Below, one piece after another: positions 36,850 through 48,658 of a stretch of 64,000 bases of DNA. Within the stretch, counting starts at the first letter, position 1. Each line of letters begins with the position of its first letter. The notes under the pieces were generated by a model, which was not told where the DNA came from, made no database searches, and was given only the letters and a program-made list of their open reading frames with translations. The DNA lies in NCBI RefSeq assembly GCF_001424165.1, contig NZ_LMOJ01000024.1, positions 181,749 to 245,748 on the forward strand, written 5' to 3'. This DNA comes from Massilia sp. Leaf139. GTDB lineage: Bacteria; Pseudomonadota; Gammaproteobacteria; Burkholderiales; Burkholderiaceae_D. The translations under genes and the position numbers were made by a program.

Positions 36850-37271
36850 GATTGTCCTGCGACGAAGTGGGTCAGCGGATAGGACTGCTTTTTGTAGGCG
36901 ACATAACGCTGGCGCCCGGCGGCGGCGTCGCTCTCGTCGACGGAGATGATCTCGAACACGCGCGCGAACTGGGCGAAGGTGCTGGGCGTGCGGCGCGTGA
37001 GGTTGACCAGCATCTCGTGGTGCGGCAGCTCGGCTTCTTCGCTGTCGGTGATGATGATGGGCGTTTCCGGCGCCAGCGGATCGTCCGCCATCACGTGCGG
37101 CAGGAAATCGATATTGGACAGCGTCCACAGCGCCTCGTTCAGGGCCGCGGCCTGCGCGGCGTCTTCGGCCAGCAGGACGATTTTTGCCTTCGACGCGTAA
37201 GCCTTGCGTGCCAGACGGCAGGCGTAGGCGAGCTTGTCGGGGATATTGGTATGAAAGTCGATCCGTGTCAT
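36846..37271 (-). CDS. holC: DNA polymerase III chi subunit
   Basis: This 141-residue protein matches the HolC family: TRIDFHTNIPDKLAYACRL at the N-terminus, a central NEALWTLSNIDFLPHVM and the PLAPETPIIITDSEE segment. Chi binds single-stranded DNA-binding protein and links the clamp loader to it. Length is normal. The start ATG is at 37271. It is downstream of prlC (same strand, 102 bp) and its stop overlaps the start of the next gene. Confidence 0.92.
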   Translation of the reverse strand: MTRIDFHTNIPDKLAYACRLARKAYASKAKIVLLAEDAAQAAALNEALWTLSNIDFLPHVMADDPLAPETPIIITDSEEAELPHHEMLVNLTRRTPSTFAQFARVFEIISVDESDAAAGRQRYVAYKKQSYPLTHFVAGQS

Positions 37272-37323
37272 GGATCAGATTGTAATCCGGCGCGACTGGC
37301 GGTGGTTGGTTTGCGTCGCTCTA

Positions 37324-37346
37324 CGCCGGCGAACTTATCGCCGGCG
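37324..37346. other. Hairpin between prlC and holC
   Basis: CGCCGGCGA and TCGCCGGCG form a perfect 9-base stem with a 5-base loop, but no T-run follows on either strand. It could stabilise the message end or be a fragment of a repeat. It is a minor feature of the 102-bp gap. Confidence 0.4.
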
Positions 37347-37373
37347 CAGAGGTCGCCGCAGTCCGCCGATCCT

Positions 37374-39458
37374 TCAGGCGTTCATGCCATTGTGGCGCAG
37401 CAGGGCATCGATGGAAGGTTCGCGGCCGCGGAAGGCCTTGAACGATTCCAATGCCGGACGCGAGCCGCCCACCGCCAGGATCTCGCGCTGGAAGCGCCGG
37501 CCCGTTTCCGCCGACAATTCTCCGCCGCCGGCCTCGAGCGCTTCCTCGAAGGCCGCATAGGCATCCGCCGACAGCACCTCGGCCCACTTGTAGCTGTAGT
37601 AGCCGGCCGCATAGCCGCCGGCAAAGATGTGGCCGAAGGAATGCTGGAAGCGGTTGAAGGACGGCGGAATCATCACCGAGAACTTGCTGCGCACGTCGTC
37701 GATGAGCTCCTGCACGGTGCGCTGGCTGCGCGGATCGAAATCGTAGTGCAGGTGCATGTCGATCAGCGAGAATTCCACTTGGCGCAAGGTCTGCATGCCC
37801 GACTGGAAGTTCTTCGCGGCCAGCATCTTGTCGTACAGCGCGCGCGGCAGCGGCTCGCCGCTGCGGAAGTGCGCGGTCATGCCTTGCAGCACGTCCCACT
37901 CCCAGCAGAAGTTTTCCATGAACTGCGAAGGCAGCTCGACCGCATCCCATTCCACGCCCGAGATGCCCGATACCGACAGCTCCTCGACTTCGGTCAGCAT
38001 GTGGTGCAGGCCGTGGCCGAACTCGTGGAACAGGGTCGTCACTTCGTCGTGCGTGAACAGCGAAGGCTGCAGCTTGCCGTCCACGCTTGCCGGCGGCGTG
38101 AAGTTGCAGGTGAGGTAGGCGACCGGGGTCTGCACGATGCCGCCCGTCGTCATGCGGCGTCCGCGCGCGTCGTCCATCCACGCGCCTTGCCCCTTGCCGG
38201 CGCGCGCGTACAGGTCGAAATAGAACTGGCCGACCAATTGGCCGTCACGCTCGATGCGGTAGAAGCGCACGTCCGGATGCCAGACCGGCGCCGTATCCGG
38301 CTTGATCTCGACCGAGAACAGGGTCTGCACGACCTTGAACAGGCCTTCGATGACCTTCGGTTCCGGAAAGTATTCCTTCACTTCCTGGGCCGAGAAGGCA
38401 TAGCGTTTCTCTCGCAGTTTTTCCGAAGCATAGGCCACGTCCCAGGCCTGCATGTCTTCGATGCCCAGCTCTTCCTTGGCGAAGGCGCGCAGCTCGGCCA
38501 GGTCTTTTTCGGCGAACGGACGGGCACGGCGCGCCAGGTCTTCGAGGAAGTTGATCACGTGCTCAGGGCTCTCGGCCATCTTCGGCACCAGCGAGACTTC
38601 GGCGAAGTTGCGGTAGTCGAGCAGCTTCGCTTCCTCGTCGCGCAGGCTCAACAGCTGGGCGATGTTGGAGCTGTTGTCCCACTTCTCCAGTTCGCTGAAG
38701 ACGACGCCCATGTCCGAGGCCTTGGTGGCGCTGGCGCGGTAGATCGTTTCGCGCAGCTTGCGGTTGTCGGCGAACTGCAGCAGCGGGAAGTAGGACGGGA
38801 AGTGCAGCGTGAACTGGAAGCCGCTCTTGCCGGCCGCTTCGGCGGCGGCACGGGCAGCGGCTTTCGCGTCCTCGGGCAAGCCGGTCAGCTCGCTCTCGTC
38901 GTCGACGATCAGCTTGTAGTCATTGGTGGCGTCGAGCACGTTTTCCGAGAAGCGCGTGGAAATGGCGGCGTGCTGTTCCTGGATGGCGGCGAAGCGTTCC
39001 TTTTTATCGGCCGGCAGTTCGGCGCCACCCAGGCGGAAGTCGCGCAGCGCGTTCTCGACGATGCGCTTTCTGGCCGGGCTCAGGCTGTCGTAATCGGCGC
39101 CGGCGCGGATCGCCTTGTATTTGTCGAACAGCACTTCATTCTGGCCCAGTGTCGTCCAGAACTCGGTGACCTTCGGCTGGTTCTCGTTGTAGGTGGCGCG
39201 CAGTTCGGGCGTGTCGGCCACGTGGTTCAGGTGGTTCACGATGCCCCAGGCGCGGCCCAGGCGTTCGGTCGCTTCTTCCAGCGGCACGACGAAATTATCC
39301 CAGGTAACCTGGTCGCTCGGCGCTTCGAGCCTGGCCACGACGGCGGTGGCTTCCCCGATCAGTTGCTCGATGGCAGGCGTGACGTGTTCTGGACGGAACG
39401 CGTCGAAACGCGGCAGGCCTGAAAAGTCGAGGAGGGGATTGCTGGCGTTCGTTTCCAT
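37374..39458 (-). CDS. prlC: Oligopeptidase A (M3 metallopeptidase)
   Basis: This 694-residue cytoplasmic zinc peptidase degrades small peptides and signal peptides. The catalytic HEFGH lies in LFHEFGHGLHHMLTEVEE (about 470), with the third ligand glutamate about 25 residues on. The N-terminal part is helical. Length fits the OpdA/PrlC group of family M3. It has no signal peptide. The ATG is at 39458, with GGAAGG about 7 bases upstream. It is followed by holC; folD precedes it on the same strand, separated by a perfect hairpin (39477-39504). Confidence 0.95.
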   Translation of the reverse strand: METNASNPLLDFSGLPRFDAFRPEHVTPAIEQLIGEATAVVARLEAPSDQVTWDNFVVPLEEATERLGRAWGIVNHLNHVADTPELRATYNENQPKVTEFWTTLGQNEVLFDKYKAIRAGADYDSLSPARKRIVENALRDFRLGGAELPADKKERFAAIQEQHAAISTRFSENVLDATNDYKLIVDDESELTGLPEDAKAAARAAAEAAGKSGFQFTLHFPSYFPLLQFADNRKLRETIYRASATKASDMGVVFSELEKWDNSSNIAQLLSLRDEEAKLLDYRNFAEVSLVPKMAESPEHVINFLEDLARRARPFAEKDLAELRAFAKEELGIEDMQAWDVAYASEKLREKRYAFSAQEVKEYFPEPKVIEGLFKVVQTLFSVEIKPDTAPVWHPDVRFYRIERDGQLVGQFYFDLYARAGKGQGAWMDDARGRRMTTGGIVQTPVAYLTCNFTPPASVDGKLQPSLFTHDEVTTLFHEFGHGLHHMLTEVEELSVSGISGVEWDAVELPSQFMENFCWEWDVLQGMTAHFRSGEPLPRALYDKMLAAKNFQSGMQTLRQVEFSLIDMHLHYDFDPRSQRTVQELIDDVRSKFSVMIPPSFNRFQHSFGHIFAGGYAAGYYSYKWAEVLSADAYAAFEEALEAGGGELSAETGRRFQREILAVGGSRPALESFKAFRGREPSIDALLRHNGMNA

Positions 39459-39476
39459 TGTGTTCCTTCCTAGATG

Positions 39477-39504
39477 GCGATACCGGACTTTGCGCCGGTA
39501 TCGC
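39477..39504. other. Hairpin between folD and prlC
   Basis: GCGATACCGG and CCGGTATCGC form a perfect 10-base stem with an 8-base loop. No T-run follows on the minus strand, so termination is uncertain; it may be a message-stability or attenuation element. Confidence 0.5.
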
Positions 39505-39517
39505 TGGCTACATTCAA

Positions 39518-40438
39518 TTACGCGGTGCCATGCTTCGGATCCATGCCCGTGGCCTGGCCGAGCAGTTCCTGGCGCTTGCCGAGCACGCGTTCCGCGGACT
39601 CGACGGTATTCATCAGCAGCATGGTGATCGTCATCGGCCCGACGCCGCCCGGCACCGGGGTGATGTGCGAGGCAACCTCGCGTACGCCGGCGGTGTCGAC
39701 GTCGCCGCAGAGCTTGCCGTTGTCGTCGCGGTTCATGCCGACGTCGATCACGATCGCGCCCGGCTTGACCATGTCGGCGGTGACGGTGTTGCGGCGGCCC
39801 ACTGCCGCGACGACCACGTCGGCCTGGCGCGTGTACAGGCCGAGATCCGGCGTCGCGCTATGGCAGATAGTGACGGTTGCGTTGGCTTGCAAGAGCAGCA
39901 GCGCCATCGGTTTGCCGACCGTATTCGAACGGCCGATCACGACGGCATGCTTGCCGCGCAGGTCGACGCCCGTGCTCTCGATCAGTTTCATGCAGCCGTA
40001 AGGCGTGCAGGGACGGAAGCCCGGCAGGTTGGCGACCAGTTCGCCGGCCGACAGCACCGAATAACCGTCGACGTCCTTGGAGGTCGCGATCGCTTCGATC
40101 ACCTTGCTCGGATTGATGTGGCGCGGCAGCGGCATCTGCACCAGGATGCCGTGGATGGCTGGATCGTTGTTGAGCGCATCGATGCGGGCGAGGAGGGCGG
40201 CCTCGGTGAGGTCGGCATCGTATATTTCCAGCACCGAGTGAAAGCCCACGTCGCCGCAGGCCTTGACCTTGTTGCGCACATAGACCTGGCTGGCGGGGTC
40301 TTCGCCGACCAGGATCACGGCCAGGCCCGGCTGCTGGCCGGCGGCGGCCAGCTTCTTGGCGCGCTCGGCAATCTCGGCACGCAGTTGTTGGGAAAGTTGG
40401 ACTCCGTCGATCAGTTGGGCTGGCATGGTGGGGCTCAT
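39518..40438 (-). CDS. folD: Methylene-tetrahydrofolate dehydrogenase/cyclohydrolase
   Basis: This 306-residue bifunctional enzyme of one-carbon metabolism oxidises methylene-THF with NADP and hydrolyses methenyl-THF. It contains the family signature [16 protein letters not shown] near residue 265, a catalytic lysine in [12 protein letters not shown] (about 60-65) and [16 protein letters not shown] in the nucleotide domain. The start is uncertain: GTG 40441, ATG 40438 and ATG 40426 are all possible, and none has a clear ribosome-binding site; 40438 is used. It precedes prlC on the same strand. Confidence 0.93.
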   Translation of the reverse strand: MSPTMPAQLIDGVQLSQQLRAEIAERAKKLAAAGQQPGLAVILVGEDPASQVYVRNKVKACGDVGFHSVLEIYDADLTEAALLARIDALNNDPAIHGILVQMPLPRHINPSKVIEAIATSKDVDGYSVLSAGELVANLPGFRPCTPYGCMKLIESTGVDLRGKHAVVIGRSNTVGKPMALLLLQANATVTICHSATPDLGLYTRQADVVVAAVGRRNTVTADMVKPGAIVIDVGMNRDDNGKLCGDVDTAGVREVASHITPVPGGVGPMTITMLLMNTVESAERVLGKRQELLGQATGMDPKHGTA

Positions 40439-40558
40439 CACTGGACAAAGATGAAATTATACGGCCCCTGTGGGAAGCACGCGGTATCGCGCGCCGCGCT
40501 CAGTGGTTCGTTGTCATATTTACAGACTTGGTAACGATGAGGATGCAGCCGTATGCAT

Positions 40559-40666
40559 GTAGGGTGGACGGGTCTCCCGTCCACGCGTCCAGCGGACGTG
40601 TGCGAACCTGCATTACGACTGGCAAACGTAGGTTGAACGCGTGGACGGGGAACCCGTCCACCCTAC
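40559..40666. repeat. Inverted REP pair upstream of aceE
   Basis: A GTAGGGTGGACGGG unit with its palindrome at 40559-40588 (plus) is mirrored at 40637-40666 (minus). Each arm is followed by ACGCGT. The 48-bp centre shows only weak pairing. The pair is of the same family as the 47609-47703 element. Confidence 0.8.
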
Positions 40667-40694
40667 AGTTGTGTACGAAATTCCATATTATGAA

Positions 40695-40706
40695 ACGATA
40701 TATCGT
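40695..40706. promoter_or_regulatory. 12-base palindrome above the aceE promoter
   Basis: ACGATATATCGT is a perfect palindrome ending 3 bases before the -35 box of the aceE promoter. It may be an operator for a pyruvate-responsive regulator, but the sequence does not show which protein. Confidence 0.4.
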
Positions 40707-40709
40707 AAT

Positions 40710-40738
40710 TTGAAAAAGAGTCTTTGCGCTGGTAGAAT
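40710..40738 (+). promoter_or_regulatory. aceE promoter
   Basis: TTGAAA and TAGAAT are separated by exactly 17 bases, giving a transcript with about an 80-base leader before the aceE ATG at 40829. Confidence 0.8.
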
Positions 40739-40828
40739 CTGGTCGATTAATTCAGGTTAGATGTTCATCAATCCGCCGCCGGCGATCTGGAGATCGACGT
40801 GGGCCACCAAAACCAAGGAGACGCACCA

Positions 40829-43522
<2,694 letters not shown>

Positions 43523-43597
43523 TGCTCGTGATGCGTGCCTGCCTCGGTGGTAGGCACGCTTCTGTGCACGCATACAAATAAAAACGGAGCTAATACG

Positions 43598-44965
43598 ATG
43601 AGCATTGTGGAAGTCAAAGTCCCGGACATCGGCGACTTCAAGGAAGTCGAAGTCATCGAACTGATGGTCAAGCCAGGCGACACGATCAAGGTCGACCAGT
43701 CGCTGGTCACCGTCGAATCGGACAAGGCGAGCATGGAGATCCCATCCAGCCACGCCGGCGTCGTCAAGGAAATCAAAGTCAAGGTCGGCGACAAGGTCGC
43801 CGAAGGTTCGCTCGTGCTGATGCTCGAGGAAGCGGCAGGCGCTCCTGCCGAAGGTGGCGCCGCCGCGCCCGCGCCGGCTGCCGAAGCTGCGCCAGCCGCG
43901 GCACCTGCCGCGCCTGCGCCGGCACCTGCTGCCGCCGCACAGGCTCCTGCACCTGCACCTGCACCGGCGCCTGCTGCTGCGCCTGCACCTGCACCTGCGG
44001 CCGCGCCAGCTGGCGATGTGGCGGCCGCCAACGGATCCAAAGCCCACGCCTCGCCATCGATCCGCAAGTTCGCGCGCGAACTCGGCGTCGACCTGTCGCG
44101 CGTGCCGGGCACCGGCCCGAAGAACCGCATCACGCAGATCGACGTGCAGAACTTCGTCAAGGGCGTAATGGCCGCCGGCCCGACTGCTGCTGCTCCGGCC
44201 AAGGGCGGTTCCGGCGTCGGCCTCGACCTGCTGCCATGGCCGTCGCTCGACTTCTCGAAGTTCGGCCCGACCGAGCTGCTGCCGCTGTCGCGCATCAAGA
44301 AGATCAGCGGCCCGAACCTGCACCGCAACTGGGTCATGATCCCGCACGTGACGACCTTCGACGAAGCGGACGTCACCGACCTGGAGCAGTTCCGCGTCGA
44401 TTCGAACGCGGCGCTGGCAAAGCAGAAGTCGGCGGTGAAGCTGACCATGCTCGCCTTCGTGATCAAGGCCTCGGTCGCCGCACTGAAGAAGTTCCCGCAA
44501 TTTAATGCCTCGCTCAGCGAAGACGGCGCCAATCTGATCCTGAAGCAGTACTACAACATCGGCTTCGCCGCCGACACCCCGAACGGCCTGGTGGTTCCGG
44601 TCGTGAAGGATGCGGACAAGAAGACCGTGTCGCAGATCGCCACCGAAATGGGCGAGCTCTCCGCGCAGGCGCGCGAAGGCAAGCTCTCGCCGGCGAACAT
44701 GCAGGGCGCGACCTTCACCATCTCGTCGCTCGGCGGCATCGGCGGCACGGCGTTCACGCCGATCATCAATGCGCCTGAACTGGCGATCCTGGGCCTGTCG
44801 AAGTCGGCCATGAAGCCGGTCTGGGACGGTTCGACCTTCCAGCCGCGCCTGATGCTGCCGCTGTCGCTGTCCTACGACCACCGCGTGATCGATGGCGCCG
44901 GCGCCGCGCGCTTCGCCGCCTACCTGGCCGAAGTGCTGGCCGACCTGCGCAAGACCCTTCTGTAA
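43598..44965 (+). CDS. aceF: Dihydrolipoyl acetyltransferase (PDH E2)
   Basis: This 455-residue E2 has one N-terminal lipoyl domain (1-75; the lipoylated lysine is in [12 protein letters not shown]), an Ala/Pro-rich swinging linker (about 84-145), a peripheral subunit-binding domain (ASPSIRKFARELGVDLSRVPGTG, about 150-175) and the acetyltransferase core ending in SYDHRVIDGAGAARF, whose histidine is catalytic. Other E2 proteins carry two or three lipoyl domains; here the extra one sits on E3. The lipoyl domain DNA is nearly identical to that of lpdA, with a 38-bp exact repeat. It lies 75 bp after aceE, with GGAGC before the ATG. Confidence 0.96.
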   Translation: MSIVEVKVPDIGDFKEVEVIELMVKPGDTIKVDQSLVTVESDKASMEIPSSHAGVVKEIKVKVGDKVAEGSLVLMLEEAAGAPAEGGAAAPAPAAEAAPAAAPAAPAPAPAAAAQAPAPAPAPAPAAAPAPAPAAAPAGDVAAANGSKAHASPSIRKFARELGVDLSRVPGTGPKNRITQIDVQNFVKGVMAAGPTAAAPAKGGSGVGLDLLPWPSLDFSKFGPTELLPLSRIKKISGPNLHRNWVMIPHVTTFDEADVTDLEQFRVDSNAALAKQKSAVKLTMLAFVIKASVAALKKFPQFNASLSEDGANLILKQYYNIGFAADTPNGLVVPVVKDADKKTVSQIATEMGELSAQAREGKLSPANMQGATFTISSLGGIGGTAFTPIINAPELAILGLSKSAMKPVWDGSTFQPRLMLPLSLSYDHRVIDGAGAARFAAYLAEVLADLRKTLL

Positions 44966-44977
44966 GGAGCGCCGAGC

Positions 44978-46849
44978 ATGAGTACTGTTGAAGTAAAAGT
45001 CCCGAACATCGGCGATTTCAAGGACGTCGAGATCATCGAGCTGATGGTCAAGCCCGGCGACACGATCAAGGTCGACCAGTCGCTGGTCACCGTGGAGTCG
45101 GACAAGGCCTCGATGGAGATTCCGTCGACCCACGCTGGCGTGGTACAGGAACTGAAAGTGAAGGTCGGCGACAAGGTGAACGAAGGTTCGCTGCTGCTGA
45201 TGATCGAAGAAGGTGCGGGAGCTGCTGCACCGGCTGCTGCTGCGGCGCCTGCTGCCGCCCCTGCGCCTGCCGCATCGTCCAAGCCGGACGCGCAGATCGG
45301 CGCGCAAGCCGTGGCGCCGACGGCCGCTGCCGGCCCGACCGACTCCTACGCGCCGGCCCATAAAGCCGATGCGGCCGCACCGAACGCCGTGCCGGCCCCT
45401 GTCGCGGCAAGCTACAGCGGCCAGGTCGACGTCGAATGCGAGATGATGGTGCTGGGCGCCGGCCCGGGCGGCTATTCGGCCGCCTTCCGCGCCGCCGACC
45501 TCGGCATGAACACGGTGCTGGTCGAGAAGTACGCGACCCTGGGCGGCGTTTGCCTGAACGTGGGCTGCATCCCCTCGAAGGCGCTGCTGCACATGGCGCA
45601 CATCATCGACGAGACGGCGCACATGAGCGCCAACGGCGTCACCTTCGCCAAGCCCGAAATCGACATCGACAAGCTGCGCGGCTACAAGGACGGCGTCATC
45701 AAGAAGATGACCGGCGGCCTGGCCTTCATGGCCAAGGCGCGCAAGGTGAATGTGGTGCAGGGCGTGGGCCAGTTCCTTAGCCCGAACCACATCGAAGTCA
45801 CGGGTTCGGACGGTGCCAAGAAGGTCGTGAAGTTCGCCAAGGCGATCATCGCCGCGGGCTCTTCGGTGGTGAAGCTGCCGTTCGTGCCGGAAGATCCGCG
45901 CATCGTCGATTCGACCGGCGCGCTGGAGCTGCGCCAGGTGCCGAAAAAAATGCTGGTCATCGGCGGCGGCATCATCGGCCTGGAGATGGCGACCGTGTAC
46001 TCGACGTTGGGTGCGCGCATCGACGTGGTCGAAATGATGGACGGCCTGATGCAGGGCGCGGATCGCGAGGCCGTGAAGGTCTGGCAGAAGTACAACGCGC
46101 ACCGCTTCGACAACATCATGCTCAAGACGAAGACGGTCGGCGTTGAAGCCCTCCCCGAAGGCATCAAGGTGACCTTCGAGTCGGCCGAAGCGGGCGTCGC
46201 AGCTCCCGAGCCGCAGATGTACGACCTGGTGCTGGTGGCCGTCGGCCGCAGCCCGAACGGCAAGAAGATCGCGGCCGAGAAGGCCGGCGTGGCAGTCACG
46301 GATCGCGGCTTCATCGGCGTCGACGGCCAGATGCGCACCAACGTGCCGCACATCTTCGCCATCGGCGACCTTGTGGGCCAGCCGATGCTGGCCCACAAGG
46401 CGGTGCACGAAGCGCACGTGGCGGCGGAAGCGGCGCACGGCGAAAAGGCCTACTTCGACGCCAAGGTCATTCCATCGGTCGCCTACACCGATCCGGAAGT
46501 GGCATGGGCCGGCCTCACCGAGGACGAAGCCAAGCAGAAGGGTATCAAGGTCGAGAAGGGCCACTTCCCGTGGAACGCCAGCGGCCGCGCCGTCGCCAAC
46601 GGCCGCGACGAAGGCTTCACCAAGCTGCTGTTCGATACCGAGACCGGCCGCATCATCGGCGGGACGATTGTCGGCACGAATGCCGGCGACATGATCGGCG
46701 AGATCGCCCTGGCGATCGAGATGGGCGCCGACGGCGTCGATATCGGCAAGACGATCCACCCGCATCCGACCCTGGGCGAGTCGATCGGCATGGCGGCGGA
46801 AGTCTACAAGGGCGTCTGCACGGACTTGCCGCCGATGCGCAAGCGCTGA
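44978..46849 (+). CDS. lpdA: Dihydrolipoyl dehydrogenase with N-terminal lipoyl domain (PDH E3)
   Basis: This 623-residue flavoprotein reoxidises the dihydrolipoyl group with NAD. A lipoyl domain (1-75, [12 protein letters not shown]) is fused through an Ala/Pro linker (about 80-145) to the E3 core: the FAD motif [20 protein letters not shown], the redox disulfide in [13 protein letters not shown] (about 188-200), the NAD motif [20 protein letters not shown] and the C-terminal HPHPTLGES with the active-site histidine. The lipoyl-E3 fusion is a known variant in Neisseria and betaproteobacteria. It starts 12 bp after aceF and ends at a strong terminator. Confidence 0.97.
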   Translation: MSTVEVKVPNIGDFKDVEIIELMVKPGDTIKVDQSLVTVESDKASMEIPSTHAGVVQELKVKVGDKVNEGSLLLMIEEGAGAAAPAAAAAPAAAPAPAASSKPDAQIGAQAVAPTAAAGPTDSYAPAHKADAAAPNAVPAPVAASYSGQVDVECEMMVLGAGPGGYSAAFRAADLGMNTVLVEKYATLGGVCLNVGCIPSKALLHMAHIIDETAHMSANGVTFAKPEIDIDKLRGYKDGVIKKMTGGLAFMAKARKVNVVQGVGQFLSPNHIEVTGSDGAKKVVKFAKAIIAAGSSVVKLPFVPEDPRIVDSTGALELRQVPKKMLVIGGGIIGLEMATVYSTLGARIDVVEMMDGLMQGADREAVKVWQKYNAHRFDNIMLKTKTVGVEALPEGIKVTFESAEAGVAAPEPQMYDLVLVAVGRSPNGKKIAAEKAGVAVTDRGFIGVDGQMRTNVPHIFAIGDLVGQPMLAHKAVHEAHVAAEAAHGEKAYFDAKVIPSVAYTDPEVAWAGLTEDEAKQKGIKVEKGHFPWNASGRAVANGRDEGFTKLLFDTETGRIIGGTIVGTNAGDMIGEIALAIEMGADGVDIGKTIHPHPTLGESIGMAAEVYKGVCTDLPPMRKR

Positions 46850-46872
46850 TACCGGCACGACTGGAAGAACCG

Positions 46873-46902
46873 AAACCGGAACCGCGAGGTTCCGGTTTTT
46901 TT
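46873..46902 (+). terminator. Terminator of the aceE-aceF-lpdA operon
   Basis: AAACCGGAACC and GGTTCCGGTTT form a stem with a short loop, followed by a run of T residues, 24 bases after the lpdA stop. Confidence 0.9.
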
Positions 46903-46969
46903 ATTTCGGTATGCGATCGACGTTCTAATACAGAATAAGTTCCACGCGCTTAATTCATCGGGAACCGAC

Positions 46970-47521
46970 ATGATTCGATCGTTCGCACTGCTCCTCATTG
47001 GCATCACAGTCCTGATGCTGCCCCTAAACTCCCAGGCCCAGGACGCGACCTGTCCGGAGGAGAATCCGGCCGAACTGTTCAAGAACATGCTGCGGGCGCG
47101 CGCCTTGCAAGAGCCGGACAGGGAAGCACGGATGTTGCAGGCGATCGAGCGCGCGTTCGAGCATGGCTGCCCAGGCGCACTCGAGGCGCAAGTGAATGTG
47201 CGATCCATGGCGCTGGAGGCGACAAGAGGGACAAGCAGCTACCGCCAGCAACGCGAGGAATACGACGACGAGGTGCTGGCACTGTTCAACAAGGCCGTGG
47301 CGCGCGGAGAAGGGCGCTTCGAGTTTGGCGGGTTTCTGCTGAACCCCGAAAATAAACATCATTCGCTCGCGCAGGCCCTGGCTCATTTCGAGCAGGCGGC
47401 GACGGACGGCGACCGCCGCGCCATCGAATTCCTGAGCGGGGCCTACGAAAAGGGCATCCTGGGCATACCGGTGAATCCCGTACGCGCTGCGTACTGGAAG
47501 GCGCGCTTGCAGCCTAAGTAA
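46970..47521 (+). CDS. Exported Sel1-like repeat protein
   Basis: This 183-residue protein has a Sec signal peptide (about 1-23, cleaved after SQA). The mature part has helical repeats; the C-terminal segment LAHFEQAATDGDRRAIEFLSGAYEKGILGIPVNPVRAAYWKARL fits a Sel1-like repeat (A.....A...L...Y..G..V..D...A..W). Two cysteines (CPEEN and HGCPG) are near the N-terminus. Sel1-like proteins act as scaffolds for protein interaction. It is a single gene and starts 68 bp after the PDH terminator. I cannot assign a partner. Confidence 0.72.
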   Translation: MIRSFALLLIGITVLMLPLNSQAQDATCPEENPAELFKNMLRARALQEPDREARMLQAIERAFEHGCPGALEAQVNVRSMALEATRGTSSYRQQREEYDDEVLALFNKAVARGEGRFEFGGFLLNPENKHHSLAQALAHFEQAATDGDRRAIEFLSGAYEKGILGIPVNPVRAAYWKARLQPK

Positions 47522-47608
47522 GGGCCAGATCTGCGCTAGTGTTTCGTCGCATCATCGGGATGCCTCGACCTCAGCGCCTGGTTTGGCCTGTACATGATGC
47601 CGGGCGTC

Positions 47609-47703
47609 GTAGGGTGGGCGCCCCGTGCCCACATGGGGATGCGGCATCGTGGCAGTGCCAACAGGGCGCATGCGTCCGCGTGGGCACGGGGCGCCCACCC
47701 TAC
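47609..47703. repeat. Perfect inverted REP pair
   Basis: Two 24-base arms (47609-47632 and 47680-47703) are exact reverse complements: GTAGGGTGGG, CGCCCC, GTGCCCAC. A 47-bp centre separates them. It sits in a 308-bp gap that holds no other recognisable feature except a ribosome-binding site at its right end. Confidence 0.88.
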
Positions 47704-47829
47704 ATTTCCGGGACTCATGCCACCTCAAATTTCCACGCCGTGCCCGCTCCAGCCGCGCTATGATGAAGACGCGCACCGGCGAGCCTGCGCTCCGCCCAGC
47801 GCATCACATGCGTGATACAGGAGACTGAC

Positions 47830-48153
47830 ATGGAAGAGCATGGCACTGAATACACCGGCACCTTATTCGTCCTGCCCGCCTCGCGCGCCTTCGAGCTGAG
47901 TACGACGCTGCACGGCGTCCCGGTCACGCTGACCGGCACCATCGCTCAGCACCTGGCGGCCCAGTTCGCGGGGAACGATGCGGCGGGCGATCACATCGAC
48001 GTGCGCCAGCTGTCGCTGCAGCCGCGGCGCGTCGAGATCCTGACCCGCGACCACCACGAGCGCCACCATGCGGCGCGCAAGGTGCATTTCCTGATGCGGG
48101 TGCTCGACAGCGGCGTGGAGGCCAAGCCGCGCGAAGCGGCCACCAGCGCCTGA
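47830..48153 (+). CDS. Small soluble protein, unknown
   Basis: This 107-residue protein lacks a signal peptide or membrane segment. It has a beta-rich N-terminal half (YTGTLFVLPASRAFELSTTLHGVPVTLTGTIAQHLAAQFAG) and a basic, histidine-rich C-terminal half with RDHHERHHAARKVHFLM. GGAGA lies 8 bases before the ATG at 47830; an ATG 6 codons earlier has no ribosome-binding site. I do not recognise the family. It converges with the carotenoid operon and is a single gene. Confidence 0.6.
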   Translation: MEEHGTEYTGTLFVLPASRAFELSTTLHGVPVTLTGTIAQHLAAQFAGNDAAGDHIDVRQLSLQPRRVEILTRDHHERHHAARKVHFLMRVLDSGVEAKPREAATSA

Positions 48154-48171
48154 GCGAACCGGCGTCGACCC

Positions 48172-48585
48172 TCAGCGCAGGCGCACGGTCGCCGCGGCCG
48201 GCGCGTCGCCCACTTCGAACGCCGCGTCCTCGAAAGACGGCGGCCCGAACTTGCTGCGCGCGTCGCGGCTGAAGCCGTAGGGTTCCTTGGGGATGCCGAT
48301 CAGGTTGCGGTCGAGTTCGCCGTTGCCGTTCTCGTCCTGGTAGGCCAGCACGGCCCAGGTGCCGGCGGGCACGTCCTTGATCGTCACCGTCGTCTCGCCG
48401 GCCTGGGCCGGCGCGGTGGCGTTGTGGGCGCACTGTTTCAGGAAGCTTGCCTTGTCGCAGACGGCGACGGCAACTTTACCCTTGGCGGTGACGCCGCTGA
48501 CGCGTACTTCGACCGTGGCGGCAGGGGCGGCAGCGGCCGCGAACAGGAGAGTAGCAAGAAGGGTGGTGCGGGACAGCTGTTTCAT
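48172..48585 (-). CDS. DUF2141 family exported protein
   Basis: This 137-residue protein has a signal peptide (about 1-22). The mature part matches DUF2141: VEVRVSGVTAKGKVAVAVCDKASFL, the GTWAVLAYQDENGNGELDRNLIGIPKEPYGFSRDAR segment and a final beta strand. The function is unknown, but family members are commonly encoded inside carotenoid clusters, as here, where it is the last gene after crtB (73 bp). It may take part in periplasmic handling or membrane placement of the pigment; that is inference. Confidence 0.82.
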   Translation of the reverse strand: MKQLSRTTLLATLLFAAAAAPAATVEVRVSGVTAKGKVAVAVCDKASFLKQCAHNATAPAQAGETTVTIKDVPAGTWAVLAYQDENGNGELDRNLIGIPKEPYGFSRDARSKFGPPSFEDAAFEVGDAPAAATVRLR

Positions 48586-48658
48586 TCGGTTTTCCTTGTG
48601 GTGTTGGCGGTGCGAGAGCGGGACAGTTCGCCGTCTCCTTCGGCTTACGCGCCGCCGG

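Larger units (their letters stand above)
40442..40828. other. 387-bp intergenic region upstream of aceE
   Basis: No gene is visible. It contains a REP pair at 40559-40666, a 12-base palindrome at 40695-40706, the aceE promoter at 40710-40738 and an 80-bp leader with AAGGAG before the aceE ATG. The part 40442-40558 shows nothing recognisable. Confidence 0.7.

Noticed and set aside
43845..44035. GC-rich tandem-like repeats inside aceF
   Set aside because: They encode the Ala/Pro-rich swinging linker common to E2 enzymes.
47539..47776. Several overlapping small frames in the 47.6-kb gap
   Set aside because: They are on both strands across the REP pair and have mirrored sequences, as expected from an inverted repeat, not from genes.
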